Shown here: one piece after another, positions 20,358-30,561 of the stretch
Position numbering within the stretch: position 1 is the first letter of the stretch
Layout of the letters: each line of letters begins with the position of its first letter
Assembly: GCA_019925795.1 (NCBI GenBank)
Contig: CM034300.1
Location: 32,475,591-32,539,590, forward strand
Length of the DNA: 64,000 nucleotides
Direction of reading: 5' to 3'
Source of the DNA: Dendrobium chrysotoxum
Lineage: Eukaryota > Streptophyta > Magnoliopsida > Asparagales > Orchidaceae
Program-made: the position numbers and the translations under genes
Notes under the pieces: generated by a model
What the model was told of the DNA's origin: nothing
The model's database searches: none
What the model saw: the letters and a program-made list of their open reading frames with translations, nothing else

Positions 20358-21393
20358 TAAGTGTTCTATGTAATTAAAATTATAGTTTGCTATTTGACGG
20401 ACCAAAGGTACTCTAAATGCTTTTAAATTTAATCCTTATATTTATCAAGATGCATGACATAAACCCTAAAAATTGGGGCCCATCAAATTCCTCCAAGGGT
20501 TTTTAATTAATTTTCAAAGTATATATATATTTATACTTTAAAAATTTTATACATGGAAGTCTGGATATTAGATTTGGGTAAAATCAATGGCGATTAGACA
20601 ATTCAAAGCTAATTTAACATACCACATAAGATGTGCACTAAGTTCTCTATGGATTTGTATTTATAAAAATTTAAATCACTAGGTCATTTTCTGACCTATG
20701 ACTTTCAAATTCCAATTTAATGCCCTTCAACAATTTAAATAAACTTAAATGATTTTGGACACACAAGAAATATACCCAGGGATCACCATTTAAATTTGAG
20801 CTCGAGATCAATCATATTTTTTGGAGTAATTTAAAAAATACACTAGTGAGCATTTCTAAAATTTCTCCTGATTCATTTAAAATTTATAATCCAAACTATA
20901 CGGCATTTAATTTACCCATCAAGAAAAATCAATTGAACCAAAGATCATTAAATTTTGGCAAGTGTGTGAGGAGCTATTAATTTCTAAGTTTAGATGATTT
21001 TCTTTTTTTTTGTGAAGAATTTACGTCATTAGAAGCTGACTGTTCCACACTTTTCACGTGGAGCTCTGGATTGGTCATCTAGTAAGTAATGAGCCTCTCA
21101 AGATAACATGTTCATCATGACTATTGGATCCAAGTATAAAAAATTGTGAAAAATAGGCTTAAAGTTACAAAGAGAACACATAAGATCCCATCAGAGTCTA
21201 CCAACTCCATTGACCAATTTTAAATTTGTCTGTCTTATCCCAATAGGTTTCTTAGTCGTTAATGCAATTTGGGATGATCAAAGAGATTAGCTTGATGGAT
21301 CATCGCCAAGAGAGGGGGGGTTGTAATGACTAAGAAGGATCAGATGTAGAGTTAACGTTTTAGGCAGAAGAGCTCACAAGAGCTTGATCAAAA
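20358..21393 (+). repeat. AT-rich repeat unit, copy 2, second part, then unique flank
   Basis: 20358 to about 21000 continues the second copy of the AT-rich unit, matching 15190-15830. From about 21000 to 21393 the text differs and includes a G-run (GAGAGGGGGGGTTGTAATG near 21313) resembling the LTR G-run block. No coding sequence. Confidence 0.6.
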
Positions 21394-22560
21394 TGAAAGT
21401 TCAATTTATGGTTATTAAACCACTTGAACTACAAAGGCGCACCAAGAGGGGGTGGGGGGGTGGGGGGTAATTTGTGTTTTAAAAATTTTCTTTCAAAAAT
21501 ATTTTTTGAAAACTTAAAACCAAATTCGCAACATAACCTCAAAATTAAATTTGAAATGTGGAAGACAATAATATAGAATTTCAATAAATTTCTATTTTCT
21601 ATTCTTTAAAAAATTTATTTTTTTCTTTTTAGATTTTTTTAAATTTTTTTAATAAAAACTAAATCCAAGATAGTTTCAATATTTATGCATCACAAGAATA
21701 TCAATGCTTAACACAGATTTATAAGAAAGGAAAATGCAAAAAATAAAATACAAAATTAAAAGAAATGAGTATGCCCAAATTTGTATAGTGGTTCTGTCAA
21801 CTTGACCTACATCCACTCCCCAAATTCCTCTCTCTGTATTAAACTAAAACACTTTAGTTTCTCTTCTTTTGCCCGTACAATAAGGCGAAGAAGCCCTTAG
21901 AAGAATCACTTCTACCTTTTTGATGTGTGATGCAGCAAAAAAATCCCTTTCACCTTCTATCCTGTAGTAGATTAGCCAAATCCCTTTCACCTCCCTTGAT
22001 GTAGTGGAGTAGCCGGTGGCCCATTGACACAAGGAGTTTCTTTCTATAGTTTTCCTCAAGAAAATTTTTGACTCATGGAGGAAGAAGATGGATGTTGGCT
22101 GGAGCAACCGTTTGTAGACTCTCTATCACATTCCATTGATCCCCCAATGCTATTCTCCCTCTTACTACTTCAATTATCTCTCTCTTTCTCAAAACCCACT
22201 CTTTAAAGCCTTATTTTTAAATGGCACACACCCCTTGATTGCTATAGACTCTCTAATAAAATGAGATATATTTAAATAATAGGCTCCAACAAAATCCTAA
22301 TTTTTTATTAACCCATCTCTATTTGTATAGTATAATATGTAGATTATGCAGTATGATCAATTTAATAATCCCTTCTTAGTCTTATATAATGGATAATTTC
22401 TAATAGATCAGTTCAAATATTGTATACAAATCATCGAGTATGAAATCCTATTATATAATATGATTAGTTTAATTAAATGATAGTTCATATAGAATAAACA
22501 CCAAGTAATTAATTATCATTCTTATTATCTCTCAATTCATATATATTGACCTCACTTTTA
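21394..22560 (-). repeat. Copia LTR, solo or truncated
   Basis: Starts TGAAAGTTCAATTTATGG, as in the element 4 LTR near 41984, then CACCAAGAGGGGGTGGG, TTTAAAAATTTTCTTTCAAAAAT and the block with GTCAACTTGACCTACATCC and TCCACTCCCC shared with element 1 LTRs (3277-3305). Decayed ATCATAC/GTATGAT half-sites follow (22320-22480). No PBS or gag lies to its left, so it is a solo LTR or a remnant. The right boundary is uncertain. Confidence 0.7.
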
Positions 22561-23569
22561 ATTGAAGTCACTTGATCGACATCTAATTGGTCACCTTAAT
22601 CTATAATCACTACATTTACAACTCTTATATTAATAATCAATCAGCTTACAATCATTTAACCTACATACATTCAATCATCTTCAAGATCTCAATTAATATA
22701 TACTCAATCAAACTTTAAGCAACCTTAAATATCTAATTACATTGATCAATCATCACTTCTATAATCAATAATAACTGAACTATAATTATCTGGATAATTA
22801 TAGCCCTACACTATAATAAGGTAGCCCAGTGCACTGCCTTGCGTAGTACACTAACTCCTTAACCTCAGTAATGACCGAAACCACTTCACTAGGAGCTTTA
22901 TAAAGTAGACCACCCATCATTGGATCCCTTAGTCATCAACTGGCCTATCCGACCTAGTTGAGCTAGCTTAAGTTAGCTCAACTGATTATCAACCCTAGTC
23001 AACATCAATCAAACTCCAAATGAACCCTGATCTTCATTAAACTTCTCTGATCATCACTCCTTGTGAACTGGACCTAGCTAGTTACCCTAGATCAGTCAAT
23101 AGTTAACTTGGTCAACTGAGCTTTATTTTCCAAATTACACCCACTTGGTAAAACCATTGTATACCATTCATTCAAGACATGAAAACCTATAAGGCTTCTT
23201 CCATGCATGGTTTAAACACTTCCAAACTCACCATGAGTCAAACAATGGCTAGTTTGACTTGGTCAAACCACCAAGGTTGGTCAAACTCAACCATATCTTC
23301 ATTCATTTACTTTAATATAAAGCCCACTTCCTCAAACCCTTTGATATTAATCCCAACAGCACCCATACACTTCCTGAAGTCCACAATAGTATGGCTTGAC
23401 TAGTTGACTAGTCAAATAGTTAACTAAATGCTTACATAGGCTAATTCGGTCAATAATCCCCATATGTTTATTTCCCTCAAGACCAAACCCTCCCAGCTAT
23501 TCAAATGCATTCTAGAAGATTCCTAATCATCATCCTAACCAAGCCTAAACACTTGTTATCCCTAAAACT
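22561..23569. other. Unassigned flank rich in GGTCAA/TTGAC
   Basis: About 1 kb without coding features and less AT-rich than the neighbours. Between 22960 and 23460 it has many GGTCAA, GTCAAC, TTGACT and GTTAACT strings, some in inverted pairs (TTGACTAGTTGACTAGTCAA at 23396). It continues after the LINE at 30562. It may be LTR or UTR of an unrecognised element; no proof. Confidence 0.4.
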
Positions 23570-23583
23570 CCTTGTGGTCCCCC
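23570..23583. repeat. TSD, left copy, full-length LINE
   Basis: CCTTGTGGTCCCCC here and exactly at 30548-30561. Confidence 0.9.
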
Positions 23584-23744
23584 TTCAAAACCTGGTCACT
23601 CAGTGCAACGACCCTTTTCAGCTCTAGCGATTTCAAGTGTGATTCCATCTTCCACTATTCATCAACATGATTTCTAGTGTAGTTCCTTGATCTTTAACTT
23701 GTTTTTAAATTTGTGGTCTCATTTTAATTCTCTTCTGAGGCCAG

Positions 23745-25260
23745 TTGGCCATAAGTCGTCTCCTAATGGAGGCAGGGCCGTCCGCTATGATACCTGATGC
23801 TTGGGGTGTTCCACCTTCAACACCGATAGCTTCCTTGAAAGATTTGACGAATGATGGTTTTTGCGGTTCTACATCTCGTTCTTTTCATGATGTTTTAGCG
23901 GGATCATCATTTTTGAAGGAACCAACTTTTTCTTTCACTAAATCTATGGTTAAAGGAGTTCCTGCGATTTTAATGTTCGATGAGGATATCCTTAAACTCG
24001 CTAGCCCTTTTTAGTTTACACTTGTGGGTAAGTTTTCGGTCCGTTGACTGAACCTTAAAGTGATTCATATGTTTTTTGGGAAGTTGAAATATCTAAAAAT
24101 TTCTCTATTGGTTAGCTTGATGCTGGCATGTTTTTATGCAGTTATCTAATGATCTTGATTATAATAGGGTTTTTGCTAGGAGATATTATTACATTCTTAA
24201 CTGTCAAATGAGATTACTTAAATTGACACTATTTTTTGATGTCAAAGAAGAATCACCCATTGTTCCTACATGGATTTCATTTCCTAATTTATGTTTGCAT
24301 TTTTTTAACTCACATATTCTATATGCATTGGGATCCATCTTTAGCAGACCGCTTCAAATGGACCAAGCCACCTCCTCTCATTCGAGGCCTTCGGTGGCAA
24401 GGATTCTTGTGGAGCTTGATATCACTAAGAAGCATGATAAAGATATTTGGCTCAGTTCTAAAAATTCTGGGTTTTTACAGAAAGTTGAGTTTGAAAATGT
24501 TTCAATTTTTTGTTAGCAATGTAAAATTCATGGGCATTAAATTAATGATTATTTTGTTGCTCATCCTCAACTTAGAAAGAACAATAAGTCCTCCAAATCT
24601 TTGGTTGAACCAAACAATAGTGAACCTGTTGTGCATGGAGGTATGATTATTCCGAATGAAAAGGGACAAACCCTATATTTAGAAGAATGAGAAGCTTGTG
24701 GAGATGACATAGAGACTAATCCTTTAGATACTTCCATAAGGAGTGAAGGATTATTGGATAAGGCTTATAAAGACTATGAATTTAATATAAATATTGATAA
24801 TATAAAGGAACAAGTTATTGTAGATGTGTGTGAGAATGATGTAGGTGGAAAATTTGAGGATGGTCAACACACTACTGATGTGGTTGTTATCCAAGTATTG
24901 GAGGAGGACAATAGGGAGCCTCTTTGTCATGAAAATTGCACTAACGAATGTGATGGTAATTAAGTCATTAAGGAGAAATTTGGAAGTGGATGTGAGCTTA
25001 ATCTTATAAATAACCAATTGAATGATGAGGACAAGAATGAGGACATGGAGGAAGGGAAAGTTGGATCTCTTGAAATTTGCACTCCTATGGATGGTTTGAA
25101 GGATTCCACTATCAACTCTATGTCATCTCCTAATGGGAAGGCTAAAAGTTTTGAGGAAGGTAAGACTTCTTATTCAAAAAAGAAGGGTAAGAACAAAAAA
25201 GGTATGTTGTGCATTACCCCAAGAGTCACGAGAGCTTCTAATCAATCTATTAATGGTTAA
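23745..25260 (+). pseudogene. LINE ORF1, DUF4283 and CCHC knuckle
   Basis: Two frames. 23745-24014 begins MAISRLLMEAGPSAMIPDAW; after a frame change, 24136-25260 continues in one phase with four in-frame stops. DUF4283 signature: YALGSIFSRPLQMDQAT, RPSVARILVELDITKKH and FLQKVEFENVSIFC. The knuckle begins at that Cys, with a stop inside, then QCKIHGH; the last expected Cys is Tyr. The C-terminus is acidic (DDVVVI-type, EEDNREP) then basic (SYSKKKGKNKKG). It ends with TAA at 25258-25260, overlapping the ORF2 ATG by 8 nt. It would coat LINE RNA. Confidence 0.88.
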
Positions 25261-26150
25261 ATCTCTAATGTGGAATATTAGGGGTGTGTGTGGTTCTCTT
25301 TCTAAGGATAGAGTTAAGAATCTTTGTAGGATTTATGATATTCACCTTCTTATTTTAATTGAGCCTTTAGTTGCTGCTAATAATCTGAACTCTGTTCGCA
25401 CTAAATTGGGTTTTGATTTTTCTTTTGGCAACTATACTAGTAATATTAGTATGAACTAATAAAAGTTGGATCATATGGAAACGCATTATTACTTTAGATG
25501 CTATTATGGATTTACCTCAATTGGTTCATACTAATATTACTTTCAATTCAAATTCTTGCTATGCTTGTTTTGTTTATGCCTCTTGTTCTAGATATGGGAG
25601 AAAAGTTCTTTGGGGTCAACTTCTTGGCATTTCCTCTTCTATCAAATCCCCTTGGTTTGTTGGGGGGGATTTTAACTGTATTACTAATGCTGTTGAAAGA
25701 GTTGGAGGTAAGCCTCCTAATTTTCATGGAATGGAAGATTTCAATGATATGATTATGAATAGTAATTTGCATGACATTGGCTTTTCTAGGAACAATTTTA
25801 CTTGGAATAAGGGTACTATATGGCAAAGATTAGATCGCATCCTTTTTAATAACTATTGGATTTCTTCTTTTCCTAATACTCACATTGAGCATTTAACCCT
25901 TACTTTATCCAATCACTCCCCTTTACTTTTAAGCATTAATAGGACTAGTAGTAATAATTTTCAACCTTTTAGATTTCAAAACATGTGGCTTCTGGATGAT
26001 AATTTTTTACCTACTGTGCAAAGCAATTGGGATGCTCCTCTTTCCTCTTCTAATAATGTTTATGGTATGACCAGACTTTGATTTAAACTTAAAAGGCTTA
26101 AGCAAAAACTTTCTTGGTGGAATAAATGCATTTTTAAGAATATTATTTCT
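25253..26150 (+). pseudogene. LINE ORF2 endonuclease domain
   Basis: Start ATG at 25253 lies within ORF1 (shared ATGGTTAA). APE-type endonuclease blocks: MWNIRGVCG (catalytic Asn), LLILIEPLVAANN (catalytic Glu), then, after a stop and frame change near 25457-25505, YGRKVLWGQLLGI, FVGGDFNCITNAVERVGG (Asp and Asn), FTWNKGTIWQRLDRILFNNY and LSNHSPLLLS, where SDHSP is usual, so the catalytic Asp reads Asn. One TGA near 26079 replaces the Trp usual in RLWFKLKRL. The domain would nick target DNA to prime reverse transcription. Confidence 0.9.
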
Positions 26151-26156
26151 AGTATC

Positions 26157-27960
26157 TTGCTTGATGAAAAAGATGTGGATAATGCTAAAATGGTTTATAT
26201 GCAGAATTCCACATTTTATAAGTTGTCCATTCTTATTGAAGACAGGACTACTTTGTTCAAGCTTCAGGAAAAAGAAGAAGCTTATTGGAGACAAAAGGCC
26301 TCCTCTAAATTCCTTGTGGAGGGTGACCACAATACTGCTTATTTTCATAACATTGCTAATCATAATGAAGTTAGTAGGCAAATTCATAAGATCACTTCTC
26401 CTGATGGTATTGTTATTGACAATCCTGATTTGATTGCTGCCTCGAGTACTGAGTATTTTAAAAAAGCTTTCAACTCTAACTTTAACCCAGATTTTAATAA
26501 TGATTTTTCTTTTATTCCTTTTCTTATCTCTGAGAAGAATAATTTGATGTTAACTAACATTCCTACTGAAGATGAAATTTGGCTTATTTTGAAAAACATG
26601 AATTCTAATTTTGTTGCTGGTCCTAATGATTTCACCAATAATTTTTTTCAAAAATCCTTGGATATCATTAAGAATGACCTTGTTAATGATGTGGTGGATT
26701 TTTTTAGGGGTAATCTTATTTCTAAATTTTTTATTACAACTTCTATAGCTTTAATTTCCAAATCAAATAGCATTAATTTTTGGAATGAATTCCATTCTAT
26801 TAGTTTATGTTCCTTTTTCAATAAACTTGTTGATAAATTTATGATGGGGAGGCTTGCTTTAATTCTTCCCATTATCATTTCCTTGGAAAAAATTAGTTTT
26901 TTGAAAGGTAGATCTATATTTGACAATGTTTTACTTGCTCAAGAATTTGTCCATGATTTGAATGCTAAGGTTGTTAGTGGTAATATAATTTTCAAAGTTG
27001 ATATCACTAAAGCTTATGATAACCTAAACTGGGAATTTTTTTATGCCATTTTAAAGATTTTTGGATTTAATTTGCAAATCATTAATCTTATTAGGAATAG
27101 TATTGAGTTTTGTTATTTCTCAGTTATTATTAATGGCAAGTCCCATGGCTTTTTTAAATCTTCTCCTGGTTTAAGTTAAGGAGATTCTCTATCTCATACT
27201 CTCTTTATTATTGTAGTGGAATTTTTATCTCATGGTATTAATAATCTTTTTAGGAGTCACCCTACTTTACATTATAGAATGGGTGGTGGTTTTCCCATTA
27301 CCCATTTGAGCTTTGCGGATGATTTCATTATTTTCTCAAATGGCTCTATTAAAATGCTGTATATTCTCTTCAAGTTTCTTAACTCTTTTCAACATGCTAG
27401 TGGTTTAATTTTTAGCTCCTCTAAGAGTTGTTTTATTACTGCTAAGTCTATTTCTCTTACCCGGATTAATAGTATTGAAAGAAAATTTGGTTTGAGAAAG
27501 AGGCTTCTCTCGTTAAAGTACTTTGGTACTCCTCTCTATAGGGGTAAGAAACGTTCTCATTCATTTGTTGATATTTTCTCTATTATCCATAAGAAATTTT
27601 CATCTTGGGCTTTGAGCTTTCTTTCTTATGGAGGTAGGCTTGTTCTTATTAAGCATGTTCTGTGTTCTATTCCTATATATTTGCTTCATACATTGTATCC
27701 AACTTCTAATATTTGTAGTAGAATGGAGACATTATTTAATAAATTTCTTTGGGGTTCTAAAGATTGGAAGCAATCTATTTTTTGGGGCTCTTGGAGAAAT
27801 TGCTTGGGGGCTATGGATAAGGGTAAATTATGTTTCAAAATGTTATGGTTAAGACTTATAATCACAAATTCTGGTTTTCTTTTAGAGCCAAAAAAGGTTT
27901 ATGGGCCAAGCTCATGGTTCCTAAATATTGTGTTGGAAAGCACCCTTTGAATTGTGTTTT
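26157..27960 (+). pseudogene. LINE ORF2 reverse transcriptase domain
   Basis: Two frames in the same phase (26157-27179 and 27216-27950) split by TAA at 27177, in the place where LSQGD is normal (Gln to stop). Motifs: EAYWRQKASSKFLVEGDHNT upstream of RT, LVAGPND-like NFVAGPNDFTNNFFQ, LISKSNSINFWNEFHSISLC, GRSIFDNVLLAQEFVHDLN, KVDITKAYDNLNWEF (first Asp), then HLSFADDFIIFSNGS (FADD, catalytic pair intact), and FGLRKRLLSLKYFGTPLYRG and SYGGRLVLIKHVL of the thumb/connection. Length is normal for an L1 RT. Confidence 0.93.
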
Positions 27961-28720
27961 TAAAAATGGTGATTCCTTCAATTGGAAAAGATTATGTAGC
28001 ATTAAGTGGGAAGATGAAGAGTTTATTCAATGGGGTATGGGAGCTAGGAATATTTTTTTTGGCAAGATAAATGATTGGGTAATTTTTCTATTGATAATCT
28101 AAACTTTCTGTTGCTAAGCTTTTAAGGGCTAATTCTTTTAAAGGGTTTCTTCATGTGGCTTGTGAGTTTGGTTTGGTTTTTAGTTCCTATATTGCTGGTT
28201 ATAATGACAGGATTATTTACATGAGAAAGCCTTTGGAGAGCTATTTTAAACTTAATACAAATGGTTCCAAGAATAATTTTAATACGGGTTGTGGTGTTAT
28301 GATCCGGGATTCTAATGGTTTTGTGATTGTGGCTTTTGCGAGTTCTTGTACTACTAATAATGCTATTTAAGCTGAGATTGAGAGTCTCCTATTTGGGATT
28401 TAATTATGCATTTCTCTTAGCATCACTAATATATGGATTGAAGTTGATGCTATACTCTTGATCCATTATTTAAAAGGTAACACCTCCTGAAATCCTTCTA
28501 ATTTCTATATGATTAGAGATATTAAGCACTGGCTTTCTCTAATTACATATAATATTTCTCATATTTTGATAGAGGGGAATGCTGTTGCCTTTGCTTTGGC
28601 CAAAATTGGTTGCAACTTGACTAGTTTTAATGAATATTATGAGCATAATCTCCCTAAAGTGATAGAAGGCTTGGCTAGATTAGAAATGCTAGGTCACCCA
28701 TACATTCTTGTTAAATAATG
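27830..28720 (+). pseudogene. LINE ORF2 C-terminus with RNase H
   Basis: 27830-28102 (MFQNVMVKTYNHKFWFSFRA) is the post-RT region in another frame. From 28155 the RNase H (RVT_3 type) domain reads YFKLNTNGSKNNFNTGCGVM, in which the first catalytic Asp of LNTDGS is Asn, then AEIESLLFGI (Glu), IWIEVDAILLIHYLKG (Asp) and ILIEGNAVAFALAKIGC, where ADALAK is normal. Stops fall near 28368, 28401 and 28488, in the same phase. RNase H in L1-type elements is a plant-lineage trait. Confidence 0.88.
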
Positions 28721-30538
28721 TTCTTTGCCTTTTGTTCTATTTTTCATTTTTGCACTTTGTTAGTTTTTTCTACTTTTATGGTGTTCTTTTGGTTCTGATT
28801 TAGGTTTTTGGTTTGGTGTATTTCTATGACTTGTACTCCTTCCATTTGGGGCTCTGTTGTTTAGACTATTGTCTTTATCTTTTTTTGGCTAGCTATTTTT
28901 TACTGTGGTGGTTGGTTGAGGAATAGCAATGATTGGAACTCTTATTGTGATGAATTTACCCCTTATTTCTGCTCTCTTTTCCTTAGTTGTTGTCCTATGG
29001 GGAGTGTGGATTTGGTTCTTTTTTACCTCTATTTCGTGGGGTATTTTGCTTGTGTTGGTAGTATAAAGTTTGGTTATTGCATTTCTGCTCTAAAGAGCAA
29101 TTTGTTCTTTATCTAGGACTGCTGGGCTGTGGCTATCGATTTTGGTAGAGTCTTGGGTTTTATGTATCTTGCTTTCTTTAACTTACCTGTCTATTCATAT
29201 TCTGACTCCCTGTGCTTGGTGTGTCTAGAGATTAGATATGAGTGGCATTTAGGGTTATATCATGATGGTGTATGTACTACCAACTTGAGCTATGATTCTA
29301 CTGATGACCTCATATATGTGGTAATCCCAATTTCATCTGTTGATGTTAACACCTATCTTTTTACTGATCGAAACTATTTCAGCTATGGTTTTTTGGATGT
29401 TCTTTGGATCTATGCTTTTATCCATTTGGGTCTTTACTGCAGTTATCTTAGCATGCATGCTTCCTACAAGATTAAGTATGGCTTCTTTGTTAATTATATT
29501 TTTATGTCTACTATGTTTACTCCATGTTTAGTGTTGGGCTTCTTCCTTGCTGGGATTTATTCTTGGATGTATTCTTGGGTCTCCTTATAGGCTTGGTGGT
29601 GATTGGTATTTTTGGGTTGAGTATTGTGATTTATCTGGTTTATTATTTTGCTGCTCTCTGGTCTGGGATTTTGATTTGGTGAACATCTTGGGGGGCTGGG
29701 TTATTTTAACTTGGTTGTTATTGTGGAAGATAGATATTAACCTATTAGCTACTATTTTAGGGGTTACCATCGGGGTACTTCAAGTGGCGTCTATGTTATG
29801 CTATTTCTTTGGTTTTGGTGGGTTGTGTTCTACTGCTGACATTATGGGAGTGTTATACTATTTGGATTTTTGGTCTTTTACTCACCCCCTTTGCATCTTC
29901 TATTTGGTGTACCTGAAAGTGTTTGGGCTTTGGATTGAGTGGCAGTGGGGTTTTTTTCATGATGGGTTCAAGGGTTATTCCGTCCTAAGCTCTACTGGTC
30001 CGACGCTTTTATTTATTTGGTACAGATGCTTCCTTTCCTTAATTTTATTAACGTTGCATCTTTCCTATGATAGGTTAAGTAATGCTATGAATTGGAAGGA
30101 GCTTTCTGCCAATTTATATTCTAATGGTTTCTTATTTTATTACTCTCATGGTTACAACTATCAATTGTTTATTTTCCTAAATCCTTATAATTTTCTTTGT
30201 TATTACTCTTTTTAGTTGTGTGGTTCTCTTTTGCAGTGTCTTTTCCCAACAGGAACAAGAAATTTTGGATCTTGTGGACAAGATGGATTTTTTTGGCAGA
30301 AAGATTGGGCAGAAAGTTTTAAATAAGATCTTCCTTTTTTGGGTGATACCTTCTGGCTGCCTTAGATTGTTATTAGGTATTTTTGTACCTCTTAGTTTAG
30401 GGAGCCATCAGCTCATAGGTTTTCTTTAGCTTTCTTTTGTAGCTCTGTCGAGCATTAGTGACCTGGAGATTCCCTTTAAGGACCTTGTAACCTTTTTATT
30501 TTATTAACGTGTAAGCCCCTTCGTGGGTTTCCCTTTAA
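28721..30538 (+). other. Long T/G-rich 3' UTR of LINE
   Basis: About 1.8 kb from the RNase H stop to the A tail. The strand is rich in T and G. Long hydrophobic open frames (29129-29590, 29547-30215) arise from this composition. The distal part is conserved in the truncated copy at 15926-17364, with many substitutions and no shared reading frame that I can follow. Confidence 0.7.
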
Positions 30539-30547
30539 CAAAAAAAA

Positions 30548-30561
30548 CCTTGTGGTCCCCC
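30548..30561. repeat. TSD, right copy, full-length LINE
   Basis: Exact match to 23570-23583. Confidence 0.9.

Larger units (their letters stand above)
23584..30547 (+). mobile_element. Full-length L1-like LINE with RNase H
   Basis: A 6.96 kb plus-strand non-LTR retrotransposon bounded by an exact 14-bp TSD. Order: 5' UTR, ORF1 (DUF4283 plus zinc knuckle), ORF2 (endonuclease, RT, RNase H), a long T/G-rich 3' UTR and an A tail (about 30539-30547). The order and the C-terminal RNase H fit plant L1 clade elements. Lesions are limited: a handful of in-frame stops, a frameshift near 25457-25505 and others near 27950. It is the best preserved LINE in the window, but not active as it stands. Confidence 0.93.

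Noticed and set aside
24751..25017. Minus-strand frame of 88 codons
   Set aside because: Antisense shadow of LINE ORF1.
29129..30215. Two long hydrophobic open frames that look like membrane proteins
   Set aside because: They lie in the T/G-rich 3' UTR of the LINE, overlap in different frames, show no family motif, and the related copy at 15926-17364 does not keep the frame.
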